Assembly: GCF_001522545.3 (NCBI RefSeq)
Contig: NC_031776.1
Location: 27,787,634-27,851,633, forward strand
Source of the DNA: Parus major
Taxonomy: Eukaryota > Chordata > Aves > Passeriformes > Paridae
Direction: 5' to 3'
DNA length: 64,000 bases
Shown: piece by piece, positions 38,331 to 52,600 of the stretch
How the letters are laid out: each line of letters begins with the position of its first letter
Position numbering within the stretch: the first letter of the stretch is position 1
Position numbers and translations under genes: made by a program
Notes under the pieces: generated by a model
Told to the model about the DNA's origin: nothing
The model's input: only the letters and a program-made list of their open reading frames with translations
The model's database searches: none

Positions 38331-41300
38331 CTTCTGTTGCTGTACAGACAAACCTCTGGCATTTATATAAATATTATATAATGGAGAGGGTATGGTAGAT
38401 GAGGAGGTTATTTCTCCCAGTTTCTCCTAGTCCTGTGTTGTTGGGTGCAACAGCTGTGACCTTGCTGCTCTAGGAGGGAAATGTGACCACAAACTTCATA
38501 GGTTTGGCACGTGGGATTGTGTAACCTGTGTGGTGTAAGGAAACACTGAAAACTCATTTTCTCTAAACATTTTGTTCACTTTAACAAGGGCAAGCAGCAG
38601 AGCTTTCAAACTTACTTATGTTTTGGAAACAAATATATGGAAGAAACAGTTGGAATTCCTATCACTGGCTCTCAGTTCATGTTTATTCCAAGATGAGTGC
38701 TGTAGTTACTAACTACATCAGCCATCCATCAAAATAAACAATTTCATTAGCAGAAACTCTGAACAGGATGTCAGAAGAAACTGCACTGCTGTTGAGTGCT
38801 AAAAGGATAAGAATTTTCTGTGCTAGCTGAAAAAGTAGAAATTATTTAGGAAAAAGACTGTAATTTATCATATTGACACCAGGATAATAATTCTTTCTTT
38901 ATTTTCGGTGCATTGGTTTCTGAGTGAGACAGATTGCTCTCCACGTTGATACTATCTGTCACTTAACCCTTGTTTTATATCTTAATGGAGGGGGCAGAGG
39001 TGGCGCAGTGCTGGGAGCTTGGAGCAGGTATGAGAGTGGTGATGAAATGTGATGATAGATTAGGGTAAGTGAAACCAGGGTCTTGCTAGCAGTTTTCAAA
39101 GTTTCTGATTCAGCTTTCTGCAGGTCCTTCTTCAAAACCAGAATAATAATGTGGGCTTTCTGAAAGCAGCTATGTGTGCTTGAGTTAGAGCAGAATAGTG
39201 AGGGCTTTCATGTAGCTGGGAGCCAGAGTCAGGCAGGTGCCTGCAGGCAGTGGGGTTTCCTGTGTGGCTGAGGATTACTGCCTGGGGGTGAGGATCTAGG
39301 AACACAGCTTGTTCCTATCCCAAAATGGTAACCTTTCAGTCCACAGTGCCTGGGGTAATTTAAGGCTCCTGGAAGGTTCAAAAGCCTGATCCTGCAGTTT
39401 TGGGGAGGAGGAGGAGGAGGTTGTGAGTGGGTATCTGACACTGTGAGCTAATGCGGTCCTGGTTCGGTGCCCTACTTTGGTTCTTTCAGGCATATCACAA
39501 GGTCCTTTTCTCTAAACAGTTCCACTGTAATTAGTTACTAAGAAACGAAGACACTATTCTTTAGATGTAAAGATAATTCCACGGATGCCAAGTTTCTACC
39601 ACTCTGCCATTTTCTGCTTGGTTTACATTTGCACTAATGCTTTCTGGGTAGGCGAAGCTGTATTTCTTGTGACTCAGGATAGCTTCTATTTACATGCAAA
39701 TTTAAATGGATGCAATGTTTAGCAATTTGGAGGGCGTGACTGAATCTAGGATAACAGGGTGTTTATGATCAGGGGAGCTGAGGGAGAATTTTCTAGCCTT
39801 GCTGAAGATTTTATATTTTAACACCAGTGCAGTGCCATCTATTCCAGTAGACTGAGCTTTGATTTATGTGTGTGTAAATGAAACTAGCACCAGGCCAATC
39901 TCCTCTGCGAGCCCTTTGGAATCAAGAATTAAGTTATGCGTAGGCTATAGGAGGATAAAAAGGAGACAGAATATTATTAGCCTGAGTTATCTCCTCGCAT
40001 GGTGAAGCAATACGATGAAGGAAATGTTCTCTGTCAGCTGTAGTGAACCTTCCGGCTGAACACATCAATCTGTTCTGGAGCCAAGATAAGCAATCTTCTG
40101 TGCTCTCTGCAGAGGGGAAACCTGATATGCCTCAGGGGCCTGTGTTTTTAAAGACATCTACTTTTTATTTGTGCTCTGTTCAAAAAGCTGCTCAAATGTT
40201 TCCCTGTTCTGGGGGACATCCAGGGCTCGTTACAGCAGCAAAGTGTTTCCCAGGGCCAGCCCTGTGTGTTTGAACAGCTCCTTAGACCTCATCTAAGCTG
40301 AATGAGAGGTGCTAGGAGCAGTAAAAGAACTGAAGTGCCCTTAATAATTAGTTTAATGACTGGGGCTTTGTAAAATTAGAAGAACAATACAGGGGATGGC
40401 AAAATGTAACAATACTCACCCATTCTTGGATTTATTTTAAACTCTTCTCTGGTGACCTGTGGTACTGTGTGTATTAGCTCCTATGGCCGGGAGTAGTGTG
40501 AAACTCATTTTGTTGATTGATAGGAATTAAACCCTAGAGCTCTGCTTTCTGTTATGTGATCTTAGCACAGAAGGAGCTTTTGAGGACTTTTTTTTTTTTC
40601 CCCTGGAAGCTATTGTAGATCTACAAAAATAACCATCTATTTAAAAAATAACACCAGGGACATCATACTAATTTTAGTAACTAAATATCTGGTGCCATCG
40701 ATAAGATAATTATTCTACCATACACTTGTTTCAAAATACAGCAGTAAAAAATGCAGTGAAACTAATGAGCCTAATGGAGAAGCAGTATTTTCTTCAGATA
40801 TAATTTAACAAATAATTGCAAGATATTTTGTAGAAAGGGTTGCATTAGAAGTAAATAACTGACATGAGTGCTGGTGAATTTAAGAGTGTTTTATCACTCT
40901 GTAGCCAGCTCAAATCCAGCTTCTACCATATTGGTGTGTTATGTTTTTATCACTCTGTTGGGGATTGGGGGACTTCTGTTGAAGTATTGGTGCTCTTACC
41001 TTATCCTAGTGAAAGGCTTCCGAGCTCACTGCTCTGTATTGCTTCCTGTGTCCCCTTTCTGGCCACCTCAGGGCCAAGTTACACATTCACTGCTTGTTGG
41101 AAATCAGCACTTCAGAAGAGGATCTCTAATTTCCTTCCAGCTGTTTTAATAACCAGTTGAGGCATTTTATGTCTGGGTGAGTGGACAGTGGCTATAATTG
41201 ATGTTGAAATTCTGCAGCTAGTGTCTACAGCTGCAACCTTGGAAACTCCCATTTACCAGAAGCTGCTAGAAAACATGGACTTCCTAGAAGTGCAGAGTGA

Positions 41301-42999
41301 GTGACAAGAGCTGTCAGAGCCTGGGGAGCAGGAATTAAGAAAAAATATTGAAGGTGTTGGGATGCTAATGTTATAGAGGGAAAGTAAAGTGTTGTGTAAA
41401 AATACACTCTGCAATCCCGAGCTAAAGTAAACAATTTAGTCTCAGTGTACATGGAAAATAGGACAAAAATAAAGTGATTAAAATCACAGATTGAAGAACT
41501 GAAGCAGGTTTCTGCTCCCATCTTGGAGACCCTGTTAGGAGGTGTGTCAGGAGGGATTCAGGTCTTGTCACTCCTGTCTTGCTGCAGAGGCATGAAAACA
41601 ACAGCCACTCCAGCTTTTGCAGTACTGTTTTGTAGAAAGATGTGGGGTTAAGCTCATACAGTTTCCTATGTTTGTTTTTAAATCAGCCCAAACCTAAGGT
41701 AAATGGGAGGGCTTTGGTATCTGTTCCAAATTACTTCCTGCTTTCATTGCCTGTTGCTGTTTTTCTGGATAGCATAATGTCTGATCTTGCACAGCTCTGG
41801 ACCTATAGCAGATGTCCTCTTTTTCTCTGCCCTCTCTGGGAGCTGAGAGTGCTCTCTGAGTGGTTCCAGCCTGGTTACCTGCTGAGCCCTGTTCTGCTGT
41901 CCAGCTCCAGAACAGTGCAAGTGTTTTCAGTCTGGTTTTGTGATGAGCTGCACAAAGAGCACGATGCATACCTTTGCATTTGATGTACTGTGAATTGCAC
42001 AGCTCATAGCCTTTTCCCACTAAAGATTAACAAAAGGCAGGGTAAGCTGGGCTCTGCAACTCACTTCTACCAGTAATCATCGATATGGCTCTAACAGAAG
42101 TCTCTCTTTATTGTGATATAGAAGCAAAGGAGATTAAGTTAATGTTAATATTGAAACAAGCTTATTAAGATTTCATTATCCTATTTCAGAGTGTGAGTTT
42201 GGGAATTGAAATAAGTGAAATAAAGATTGATGTTCTTACAAGACTGAATTCTTTATTTAAAGTAAATTCCTTAAAGTACTTACAAAGGGATTTGCATAGT
42301 ATTTTCTAAGTTGTTTATCTTGTATCTAAACTGTTTTGTACTGTTTTGGAAGACCTGAAAATCTCTTACTGTTTTTTCCCCCCCTAAATTCTACAATATT
42401 TCTTTTTTAAGTATAGCTTGCTCCATTTAATTATATTTTAATTGTATTCCAATAAATAATTGAAACTACTGATTACCACATGCAGAGAAACTGGGATTTC
42501 AACTTGTCATTGTGTTTTTAAGCATTGTATTCAACACTCAACATCTGCTTAATTTGAGGCTATAAATCTGCAGTTGAAAACAGTTAATATGAACGAATCC
42601 CTCATTTATTATGTCTGAATTATTTCCAAGGCAATTGTTCTATTTTACAGTGTAGGGGAGGGAGTTCAGTTTTCTCTCACTGCCGTCCATGCAGACTCAT
42701 GCTGAGATTTCAAAGTCATATTGGGTTCTTTCTGCTTCATCTAACATCTCCAACACAAATTCAACGGGTTCATGAATTGAAGACTTAGGATTGGAGAGTG
42801 TAGCCCTACAGGCCAAGTTTAGGATAGAAGGGAAATGCACAGGTCTGCAAGAGAAGTTGCTGTTCCTGGCACTGGGCTGTTTTCCAGCTGACTGGGAGCT
42901 CAGCTGTACCTTCTTCAATGGAGTCAGTGGATAGGGCTTGTGGAGGGCATAAGTCCAGTGAAATAAAAGGTCACTGTTTTACTTGTGCTCCTCCCAGGC

Positions 43000-44420
43000 A
43001 GCAAAGTAAGCATCTCTACCGAGTTCAGGTCCAATGCCTTTTGGTTTTACTGGTCTGGCCTTTTTTTCTTCAGTCCTGCCCTCCCAGCTGCTATGTTTCT
43101 CATCCCCACAGGCAGTGCATTCAGGCTGCCAGCTCAGAGCAGCCAGAAGGATGGCAGTGGGTAGATTCCTTCCCACAGCCCCACATCTTCCCATGTCCTC
43201 TGTACTGAAAACAGCCAAAAGGTGCTGCTGCCCAGCCACAGCTCTGCAGTACCCCCACACCTGGCTTCTCTCTCTCTCTTACTGGGAGAAGAGCCACAGG
43301 AGGGCTGTTAAATCCCTCTGAGCCCAGTCAGAGCTGCCTGTGGCAGTGCCTCCTGCTTGGCTTCCTGCCAGGGCCAGATGGGCTGACCTGGAGACAGCTG
43401 CCTCCTACATGGGTGGTGATTCCATGCAGTGGCATCACCTGAGTCCTCTCAAGGTTTGGTGGGTTTTGCCAAGACCCTGAGAAAACCTCAGCTGTCTTCT
43501 CAGGGGATCCCCAGGTGCTGCTCAGCTCCCCTGCAGGGGCTGTGGGGTGCTGATTCTGGCTCTCTCACACAAGGTGAGTGCCTGTCCTGTCCAGCCATTC
43601 CTTGTTTTGTTGTATTTCTGTTAGCAATGGTGTGCACAGTATCTCACTGCATTTCCAACAGAGGATTCCAGCTGGGAAGGATTCTGCTTGGATTTCTCCA
43701 AATCTGGATCAAACAGCAAAACAATCGCTGTCACCACATGTGCCACCACTGCTGGGATGCAGGAGCCACCATGGCCAAGTGCCCTCAGTGGTGCTGGCAG
43801 GGTCTGGGGCCTGGTCCCATCCCCTGAGTTGTCTCACGTAGAGCTGCTCTGCATGCTCTGCTTTTTGAGCTTTGTCCAGGCCCTCAGTCTGGGGATTAGA
43901 TCAGCATTGTTCCTCCTTCTAAATGGCTTTTGCATGTTGGTTGTACCGGCATCTGCTGCCTGGAAGAAGAGCTGAGGTGATGGAGGAAAGGAAGAAACTT
44001 GTAAACTATCCTGCACCCGTTCACTGGTGAGGGAGCTGGCGGGCACCACAGCCTGCTATAACTTTTATGCAGAGCATAATTTCCTCCATCCTCTTCCTCT
44101 GAGAAGTGTTTTGTGAGTCTCTGCAGCACACCTCCCAGTGCTGCTGTCCCTGGCCTTGGCCATACTCGTGCTGGTGTAAAGCTCTTGCATGTTCCTCATG
44201 GGCCTTTTAACCATCAGACCTGTGGCTCCACAATGCTCCAAGAGGTCCAGGCAGCAGCGACTGGGAGAATTCCTTGGAGAAAGCAGGCATGTGCTAATGT
44301 GAGCAGTAATTCAGAAAAGCTAAAATTAGCAGACAGAGAGGTTTTGTGGGAGCGCCTCACTGGCAGCAGAGCTGGCGCAGGCTGTGCACAGTTCCCTCCT
44401 GAAGCTGTCAGCAGCCATCA
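43000..44420. other. GC-richer intronic tract
   Basis: This stretch is visibly richer in G and C than its AT-rich surroundings and for that reason has overlapping open frames on both strands. CpG is still scarce, so it is not a CpG island. No recognisable protein, RNA gene or repeat was found in it. Confidence 0.5.
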
Positions 44421-46475
44421 GTGGAATATGCAGCAGTTCAGCCAATCCTGAATTTTCTTTTAGATGATCTCTTTCCTACAGTTTTTGCAGACTGTAAAAT
44501 AGTTTTTGTCTCATTCCACTATGGATGCTTGTGCTTCTCATCAGTAACTCCAGTACGTGCTATATCCTTTTCAGTATTATAAATTATTATGATTTGGAAG
44601 TGGTTTATGCCATCTCTTCATGGATGTTATTAGAAGCAGGAAAACAACTGCTGTGCTTTGCAGTGTACTTTGTAATGGGCATCTTGTCCAAGGTATCTAA
44701 GTGTCAATGGAAAGCTCTTCTAAACTCTCATGCAGGACGGATGAGACCTTTACTGTGTGCCAATATGAAGCAAGTAATGGGAGACACAGAAGTGGAGTTG
44801 TCCCAGCCTAGATGGGCTGATCCTTATCCTCATTGTATGCATGGAGGTGTTGGGAGTGCTGCTCCAAAGTCTGGGTTCCCCAGTGGACAGCTTGTGTAGG
44901 ACTGAGGATATGTTTTCAGGAATATACTTTTAGCCATATTTCCAAATGAGTAATAAAAAGCTGATGTCATCATGCTGTCTGTCACTCACTGTTAAACGAA
45001 ATCTGTTAGAGAAAATGCTCAAGAATATTAAATTCCTACAAATTTAATGAGAATAGACAGCTGCATCAAGGGAAGAGGCCTAATTAGTGTCCACAGAGAG
45101 GAGAAAGTCTCTGAACTTAACCCTTCTCAGAGACTAGAGGTGTGCAGGTATCCCTAGATCATGTAAGAGGCACATTTGTTATTAACTATTAGAGAATCAA
45201 TGTGCAAACCTCTGCCAAGGGTTTGGCAGTTTCCATGTTCATAAAAGCATGTGCTAGTTTATGGTATTAGAAAATTTGATCATAAAAAAATAGAACAATG
45301 TCCAATTCATGGTAGCATGTGAGATTGAGCAGGCTGATGTTCTTATAGCGTGGAAAGTATGCCTTGTGCCTGGCAAAATTTGTCTCAGAGGCTGGGATGC
45401 TCAGTTCCCTGCTGTTTGCAAGGGGAATTGGTATCCAAGTTGGGTAGACAGTTGTAAATCTCATCAATGGTCTCTTCTCATTTTCCACAAGGTGTTCCTA
45501 ACCAAGTCTGTGGTGTTTTATGCCTTCCTTGTGGATCCTGGCGCTGCTTCAGAGTTCCCTGTGGATCCTGCAGCACTGCGTGCAGCAAAACATAAGTGTG
45601 ACTCTACAGTGTGCCACTGTTGGGCTACTTAGATTAAGAGAATAAAGAAAGAGAGAAAGAAATACTTTAATGCAATGTAAAATCATAAATAAGAAAAATA
45701 ATTTTAGACTCTATCCTTTCCCCCAGGAAAAGGCAGCAAAGTGTAATTCAGACATGCTTTTGGCTTGGCAAACATTGTCCGGTCAGCAATGTGTGCCACA
45801 GTGTATTTTTCTGCTATTAACAGGGGAGGATTGGTTTCCCTGACTGTGTACACAGGGCTTTATTTTATGTCTAACTTTAAAGGGAAACCTTAGTCTCTAG
45901 AGAATTTTCCAGTGATGTAGTATTTTAGAAAGATCCTATGTGGTATTTCACCAACAAGGCAAAGCACCAAAACCTTTCCCTTGTCCTGTAACTGTTTTCA
46001 GGGAAATCTTCCACCTCTAAAACATGCCCACACTACTGTGCAAACAAGAGAAAGTAGGAACCTGCTGCAAGCTTGATGCTGTATTTACAAGGGACATCTT
46101 TGCTGAATGGTCCTTTTGGATAAAATTGTTGAATAGAAATTGTAATAGAGCATGGGCTTTGTAGAATAATTGCATCTTTCTTCAAAAATCATAGCAGCAG
46201 TTCATCTCCAGCCAGAGACAGGCTTTCATATGCCTTTCCTGGCCCTTTCCCCTGTTTCACATGGGAATACAAGAAATGACAGTCTCTAGTGCTATATTAT
46301 TAGAAAACTTTCACTAGAAGGATAAGTTAAGTTTCATATTTTGTTTATTTTTTGAGGGTCTGCCAAGCCAGATGCTTATACTATAGATGTTGTCATTGAG
46401 GATTGAATAAATACTACTTTTTGAAGTTTAATTTGAAAGAATTACTAATTAAAAGTTATTTTTGTTTAGTAAACC

Positions 46476-46513
46476 ATATTAAACTGATATTAAACTGATA
46501 TTAACTGATATTT
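46476..46513. repeat. 11-bp tandem repeat, about 3.4 copies
   Basis: The unit ATATTAAACTG occurs twice perfectly, then as ATATTAACTG with one A lost, then a partial ATAT. Typical replication slippage product. Confidence 0.9.
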
Positions 46514-48006
46514 TACATCTTAAAGATAGAAAACCTCGAGTGGTTTTATTATAGATATGCTGCATGAGGCAGAAGTACACATCCCTTTAACAGTGTGCAC
46601 TGATCAGACCTCCAATTTCTGGGAAGCAGGGTCTTAAATCTGCCGTTCCCAGTCATGAATTGGAAGCACTCTGTAAGAAATTGGCCATGTACTGTGTCAC
46701 TGCCTGACCTTAGAAAATGCACTTGGAAAATCTATCTCATTATAGAAGGTACCATTTTACCATGCAGCAATTCTAGGGAGTGGAAGAGGAATTAGGGGAG
46801 CAGTAATCCCAATGGTGTCTGATTAACTAATGGGTGATCTTGCACATAGGAAGCATGGCTGAAAATCTCACTTGTTAATAAACTGTTAGTCTAAGAATTA
46901 TTCAAGTAGGTAATATATTCTTTTGTCTTAAGACCTCTTTTTTGTTTTGTTCTAAAGACAGAACTAAATTCTTGCAACAGTGATTAAGCACATCCAATTT
47001 TGTAGTTATGTGCCCTTATTTCTCCATTTGTCTCTTTCTACAACATTTGTAATTTAGCTCAGAAACAGCATCTGGAGAAGCAAATATTCCTGGGATCACA
47101 GATTAGTTAAGATTTTCCTCCCCACTGGAGATTTGTGGGTAGGAGCTGCAATTCCATTCCAAAATTGAATTAAAAATCAGGTACATAGGAAAGTAGTGAA
47201 AAATCTTACCCATAGGAAGAATGTCTGGGAGCTCTGTTTTTTAATGAACTGTTAGACCAGGAATCAAATACACAAGCCAGTATGTGCAGGTTTTGTAGGG
47301 TTTTATTCTTCTCTCTTCACAAGGCAAACCTCAACTGTTGTATCATTCCTCACTACCAGGCTTACTGGAAATCTCAATTTCTCTTTACTTTCCAGAACAG
47401 CCAACCTAATGATTTTGCAGTGTCGGATCATAAACTGTAGGTGACATGGAAATATGGTCAGCTAAAAAGATTTCCTGGGATTTTCATTTGGGAATGAATT
47501 CTGTAGGAGGGTTCACCACAGTAGTTTTAGGGACTGTTAAATTGTATCTGTGTAGCAGCAGCACTTACCTGATGACTTGTTGGGTACTACTAAATACATG
47601 AAGAAGGCATAAATTTATGTTAGGTGAAATCCACTCAGCACCTTTGAGAAAGAAGCCATTTGAGAATCCACCTGCTCTGACTTGGACGCTAAATTTAGAA
47701 ATGTTCATCACAGCAAATGAGATGCTGGCTGTCCTCATTATATAGTTTTTACATTCCCAGGAGCACTTGGAAAATTAAAGCAGAAATGTTTGAATAACGT
47801 ACAGAACTTCAAGCAACATAAATCAAATTAGTGTACTGGATACAATACCAATGCAATTGTCTTGATCTCCATTTCTGGGCTTTTGAAATTGGTGACAAGT
47901 CAGTATTTCCAGGAGCTGAAGTCCATTTTTTCAGTACTGTGCTCATATTGCCCTTTTAGAGGCAAATGATTTATAATTGTTTTTACAATGAAAGCATATT
48001 TTTTCC

Positions 48007-48022
48007 TTTTTTTTTTTTTTTT
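48007..48022. repeat. Poly-T tract of 16
   Basis: Sixteen T bases preceded by TTTTCC. Simple sequence. Confidence 0.9.
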
Positions 48023-49583
48023 GGTGGGAAGATACAAATGCACAAAGAACTTTAACTGTGTTCATGCTGCCTTGAAAAGATGCCAAAAGTCAAATGTGTA
48101 ATTAGGGATTCTGTTAAGTCTAATTCCTATACCTGTGAACTTTTTTTGGCACATAGCTTTTTGTGTCATTGCTTTCCTTTTTGTATTTTTTATTATCTAG
48201 GCCAAGAAGTGAGTTCCTTTTCAGAGGAAATTGTCATAGATCTTCTGGGGTGTTAGTTATTCTTTGTAAAAATCCAATTTTGTTTTTGAGTGAAATACTC
48301 TAAAGCCTAATATTAGACACTGGTTACTCATGGAAAATCTCTTTAAAATCCTTCATAAGATGTTACATTTTAACATAATACAACAGGTTATGTTGGCATC
48401 CTTATAATGTAGGTTTGTTCCTGCAGTGCTAAAATTGAATGTTTCCAATGCTGGGATACTTTCTGTCCTACATCCCATAAGTTCAAATATTGGTCAAGTT
48501 CTAAAAGCTAATGATAAACTATTTTAGGCAGATAGGGCAGAGAGAAGATCAAAGAAATTATTATCACCAGATGATGTAAAAGGATTTTTTGGGGTGGATT
48601 TTAAGGTAGTTGGAAGCAAATTAATATTTTAGGTAATTTTATGAGTTAGCCTCAATTGATTTATCAAACCATTAGTTCTTCCTACCTTTGATGGGTGCCT
48701 CCTGTGAAAGTTACAGGATTCCCCTGTTGGTTCTTCCAGGCTACAGCTGACTTCAACAGAATCTGAATGAACCTGAAATACACATCTGCTCTGCAAACAG
48801 AATCAGGCAATAAATGAATCTCAAGACAACAGACTAGAGAGGATTTTTCTAGGCAGCCATTACCAAACTCTCAGGCTTTTCCACAAGTCTCGTACATCTT
48901 AAAACAGAATAAAGATATTTATTCATTGTGTAAGTTGCCAGGGGCATAAGAAGAAAATCATCAAGGTGGAAACACGTATTCACCATGTCTGCTCTTACTC
49001 ACAAATGAAAGGAGGATATCAATACTTTTTCAGGCTAACACGTTAATTTACTACAATAGATTGGAAACTGATGCAAGAGGTCAACCAAAGCAGTAAAAGG
49101 CCTGCCTGGCCTGCAGGCTTCTACTTACCATGTCCTTCTACTAATTCTTGTTTAAGTACTGTGATCCTCCTTCAGAAAAGCAGTCAAGTGTGATCATGTG
49201 TCCATCCATATCCAGCAAGTGTAAACATGTGCTTCATGCACCATCTTAATTGCTTAATCAAGCTCCTTCTATTGTGAGGCACAGCCATACAAGCAGGAAC
49301 CAGATGGAAGATATTTTTATCAGATGGGCCATAGGACTAAAGAAACATGGTCACTGAACATTGCTGTCCTTAAAAACCCCAGGATACAACTCCATCCATG
49401 CAACATCCCCACAATGTGATAATTCAGGCAGCAGCCCCTGTCATAAACCCAGACACAATCTTACCTCCCTTTTCAGACACCAACAACCTGAGCTTGCATA
49501 AGGGACATAAGTACACAATAACAATTATTTTAGAAGAGTTTATATCAAAGACAGTTGAAACAGTTATTTACATTGGGAATCAG

Positions 49584-49608
49584 TGTTGGTTTTTTTGGGT
49601 TTTTTTTG
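49584..49608. repeat. T/G-rich tract
   Basis: T runs joined by GG and GGG, like the tracts at 3311-3480 and 60566-60628. Confidence 0.7.
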
Positions 49609-52600
49609 CAGTCATTAGTTTTGTGGATGATTTTATCAGTTTGTATAGCATCACCCTCACAAGAGACTACTGCAGTATTCTTTTTGTTTTTGAGTGGAAG
49701 GAAAAAGTCTCAGTGCATTTGAGCTCTTTGCTCTGCTGTTTGTCAAGCCTGTTATAGCAACAGAGATTTTAACTTGTTTTCCTTAGTTTTATGTTATAAA
49801 GCACTTAAAATTATGCATTAAGCTAATGTTCCTGTGGGTTCTACATCAAATCCCCAGTAATTGTGCTTTTGCAGTCTTTTCCACTATAGGCTTCGAGTAC
49901 TAGTTTGATTATGCTGTGATCACTGCTTTTATTTCACACAGTACAAAAAGAGCAAAATCCTTGATTATAATTGCAGGCATGTTTATTTGGCCAGGCACTT
50001 GCCCAGTCCTAATTGACAGCCTGAATTGTGCAGCGTGGTCATCAAAATGGGCAAGAGCTTTTGTGAATAATTCATGGCTTTGACAAATGCCATATCTGCA
50101 GGTTTGGTGGCAAAATTAGCAGCAGTGAAATAGTTAAGAATTCTGGTATTTAGGCTGCCAGAAGTGGATTTTCGGTTACCCCAATAAGATGGAGAATGCA
50201 AGTTCATGTTCTAGTCTCATTGTTTCTTCCACTGGCTGCAGACTCAGCAAGACAAATGTGCATTAGTTTGTGTTGTCAAGGCTATCTTTGCAAGCAGATG
50301 GGCTAGAAATCTAATTAAAAAACCTAAAAGCTTTGATTCTGGCAAAAAAAAAAATAAGAGAAAAGTCTGTAGGACAACCCTAAATCCTCTGAATTAAATG
50401 GATGTTCTGTGTCAATGCTATTCTATTGTCACACTTATAAATAAAATATGAAGGGGTCTACTTTCACATAGACACATAAATGGGCTTATTTATGAGTTTA
50501 ATAAAGCATGTATACTCAGTACTATTAGATAATCATATCTATAGAGCAATAAACAATTCCTATATAAAATCAGCACATGTGTAACAGAGAATGTTTCCCA
50601 GCACAGATAAATAAATAAGCACGTTAGATTATTAACTGAACTCTCTTAAACTTTTTTAAGTTAACTATGAGGTGGCCATGACTATTTGCAATCTTTCTGC
50701 AATTATGGATCCTCCCTGTGTCTGAAGATGTAAATATAATAGATTCAATGGAATAATGCAGTGGCTTCAACAAAGAAAAGTGTGGTACCATGCACAGGAA
50801 GGGGATGAATAACCCAGTGAGGTTCACCTGATTCAGTCTCATCCCTTGGACTATAGTGTTCCAGCCAGATGTAATAAGTGGACAACTTTTGAAGTTATAA
50901 TTGCAAGGAAAATAGCTACATATATTTGTGTTTTCCCAGTATCAGGGTCTCACATGTCATAGGCTTTTCTTAAGCTGGGGGATGTGTCCAGTGTGAGGCT
51001 AGGGGTTTGCAGAGCAACTGTGGAATGGATTCTGTTGATTCTCATCAGATGTTTTCTGGTGGAGAGGGGAAGGAGTAACTGTGGTTGTTCAACTTGCTAC
51101 AGAAACCCATTGCACTGGGCCTGTTTCTGCAGTGGGTTTTATACTGGCATTAATTTAACACACAGGTAGGAAACCCATTAGTCTGGTGGAGTAGATGTGG
51201 CCTGATGTGTGTTTGATGTGCCTCTTCCAGGTCAAATGAGTGGCTCAGTATTAGGCCAATATTCTCAGGTGCAATATTTCAAGAATCTGTTCTCCCTGGT
51301 TTTCATTACTGTGGGCTTGCTGACATCTACAATAAATTGTAAATTCCTTGACTAGCAGATTCCTATTATTACTATACTGGCATATGTTAATTTGTCAGTC
51401 TAATTTTCAAGTCTGTCATGAGGAAAAGCACCACCCAGGGTATGTAGTTCCTGAGATGAACAGGTTGATGACCATTCACATGGCACTTGTAGATGGATTT
51501 GCCAGTGAAGTTTTGTTGTGCTTTTGATAGAGAAGCAGTATAGCTAATAAGGTAAAGGGAGCAGGTAGTTGAAACTGGGAAATTACTTTTCAGAGCATTT
51601 ATCTGAACCCACTTTAGCTGATAAAAGAGTTCCCCTGGTTTTCCAGTTAGAGGTGACTGATTGGTGGAAGACTGATGGAGAACTGAAATTATTTGCAATC
51701 GTGACGAAAGTTCAGGATCGTAAGGGAAGCTGAATTAAAACTGCATTGCCAGGACAGCACTGTGTGAGTTCCCATCAGTGTGGGACAGTGCCATAGCATG
51801 ATGGATGGGAAACCTCAGGAGACCACACACTGGCACCTGAGGAGCTCAGTCTCCTGCAAAGGTGAGAGCATCTGAGGCTGAGAAATACCTCAAGTGATCT
51901 TAGGAAGACACTCAGAGAATGTTAGCTCAGAGACTGACTTAGCTTTTTCGCACATTTTCTGCCAGGATTTGACTGTTGGATAAATTTTTGCTTTCCAAAA
52001 GTCTTTTAGACTCAGCTGTCTCACTCTGGGTGTCAATGGTGTCTTTCAGGTCTTCTACTGGCTCTGAAATACTGAGTTATCAACCTGTTTGTGCTCAGTC
52101 AGCTTCAGTGATTTTGACCTCTCCCACATTTATGTATCCACCCCTGATAAGGGATGATACCTCACATCCAGTGTCTTCATTGGCTTGGCACATCCCCTCA
52201 TGCTGGACACAGTGAGAGAGCCTGGCCTTTCTAGAAGACAGATTCAGAATAAATTGCACATGAGCTAGAGGTTTTTGAGCTGGGTTAGGAATATCACATC
52301 AGTTTCCCCTGGCTCCTGAGGACTCTGTAAAAAGGACTTTTCCCACTCTCAATGCCATCGTGGTAGTTTTTTGAAAGAATGAGTGAAGTCTGCTGTATGA
52401 ATGAATACACAAATATTGATTTTACAAGTGTATCTTACAACATAGATTGATTTTGTAGCTTCAGAGCAAGTCCTTCTGGATGTAACACAACAGGCAGTCT
52501 TCACCCAGCCTGGCATGGCAGGAAGCATCTATCTGATAAGTGAACTATTTTAGGTAAATCATTGTGCCTACAAAGACCTGCTTTGTTTGTATATGGGTGG

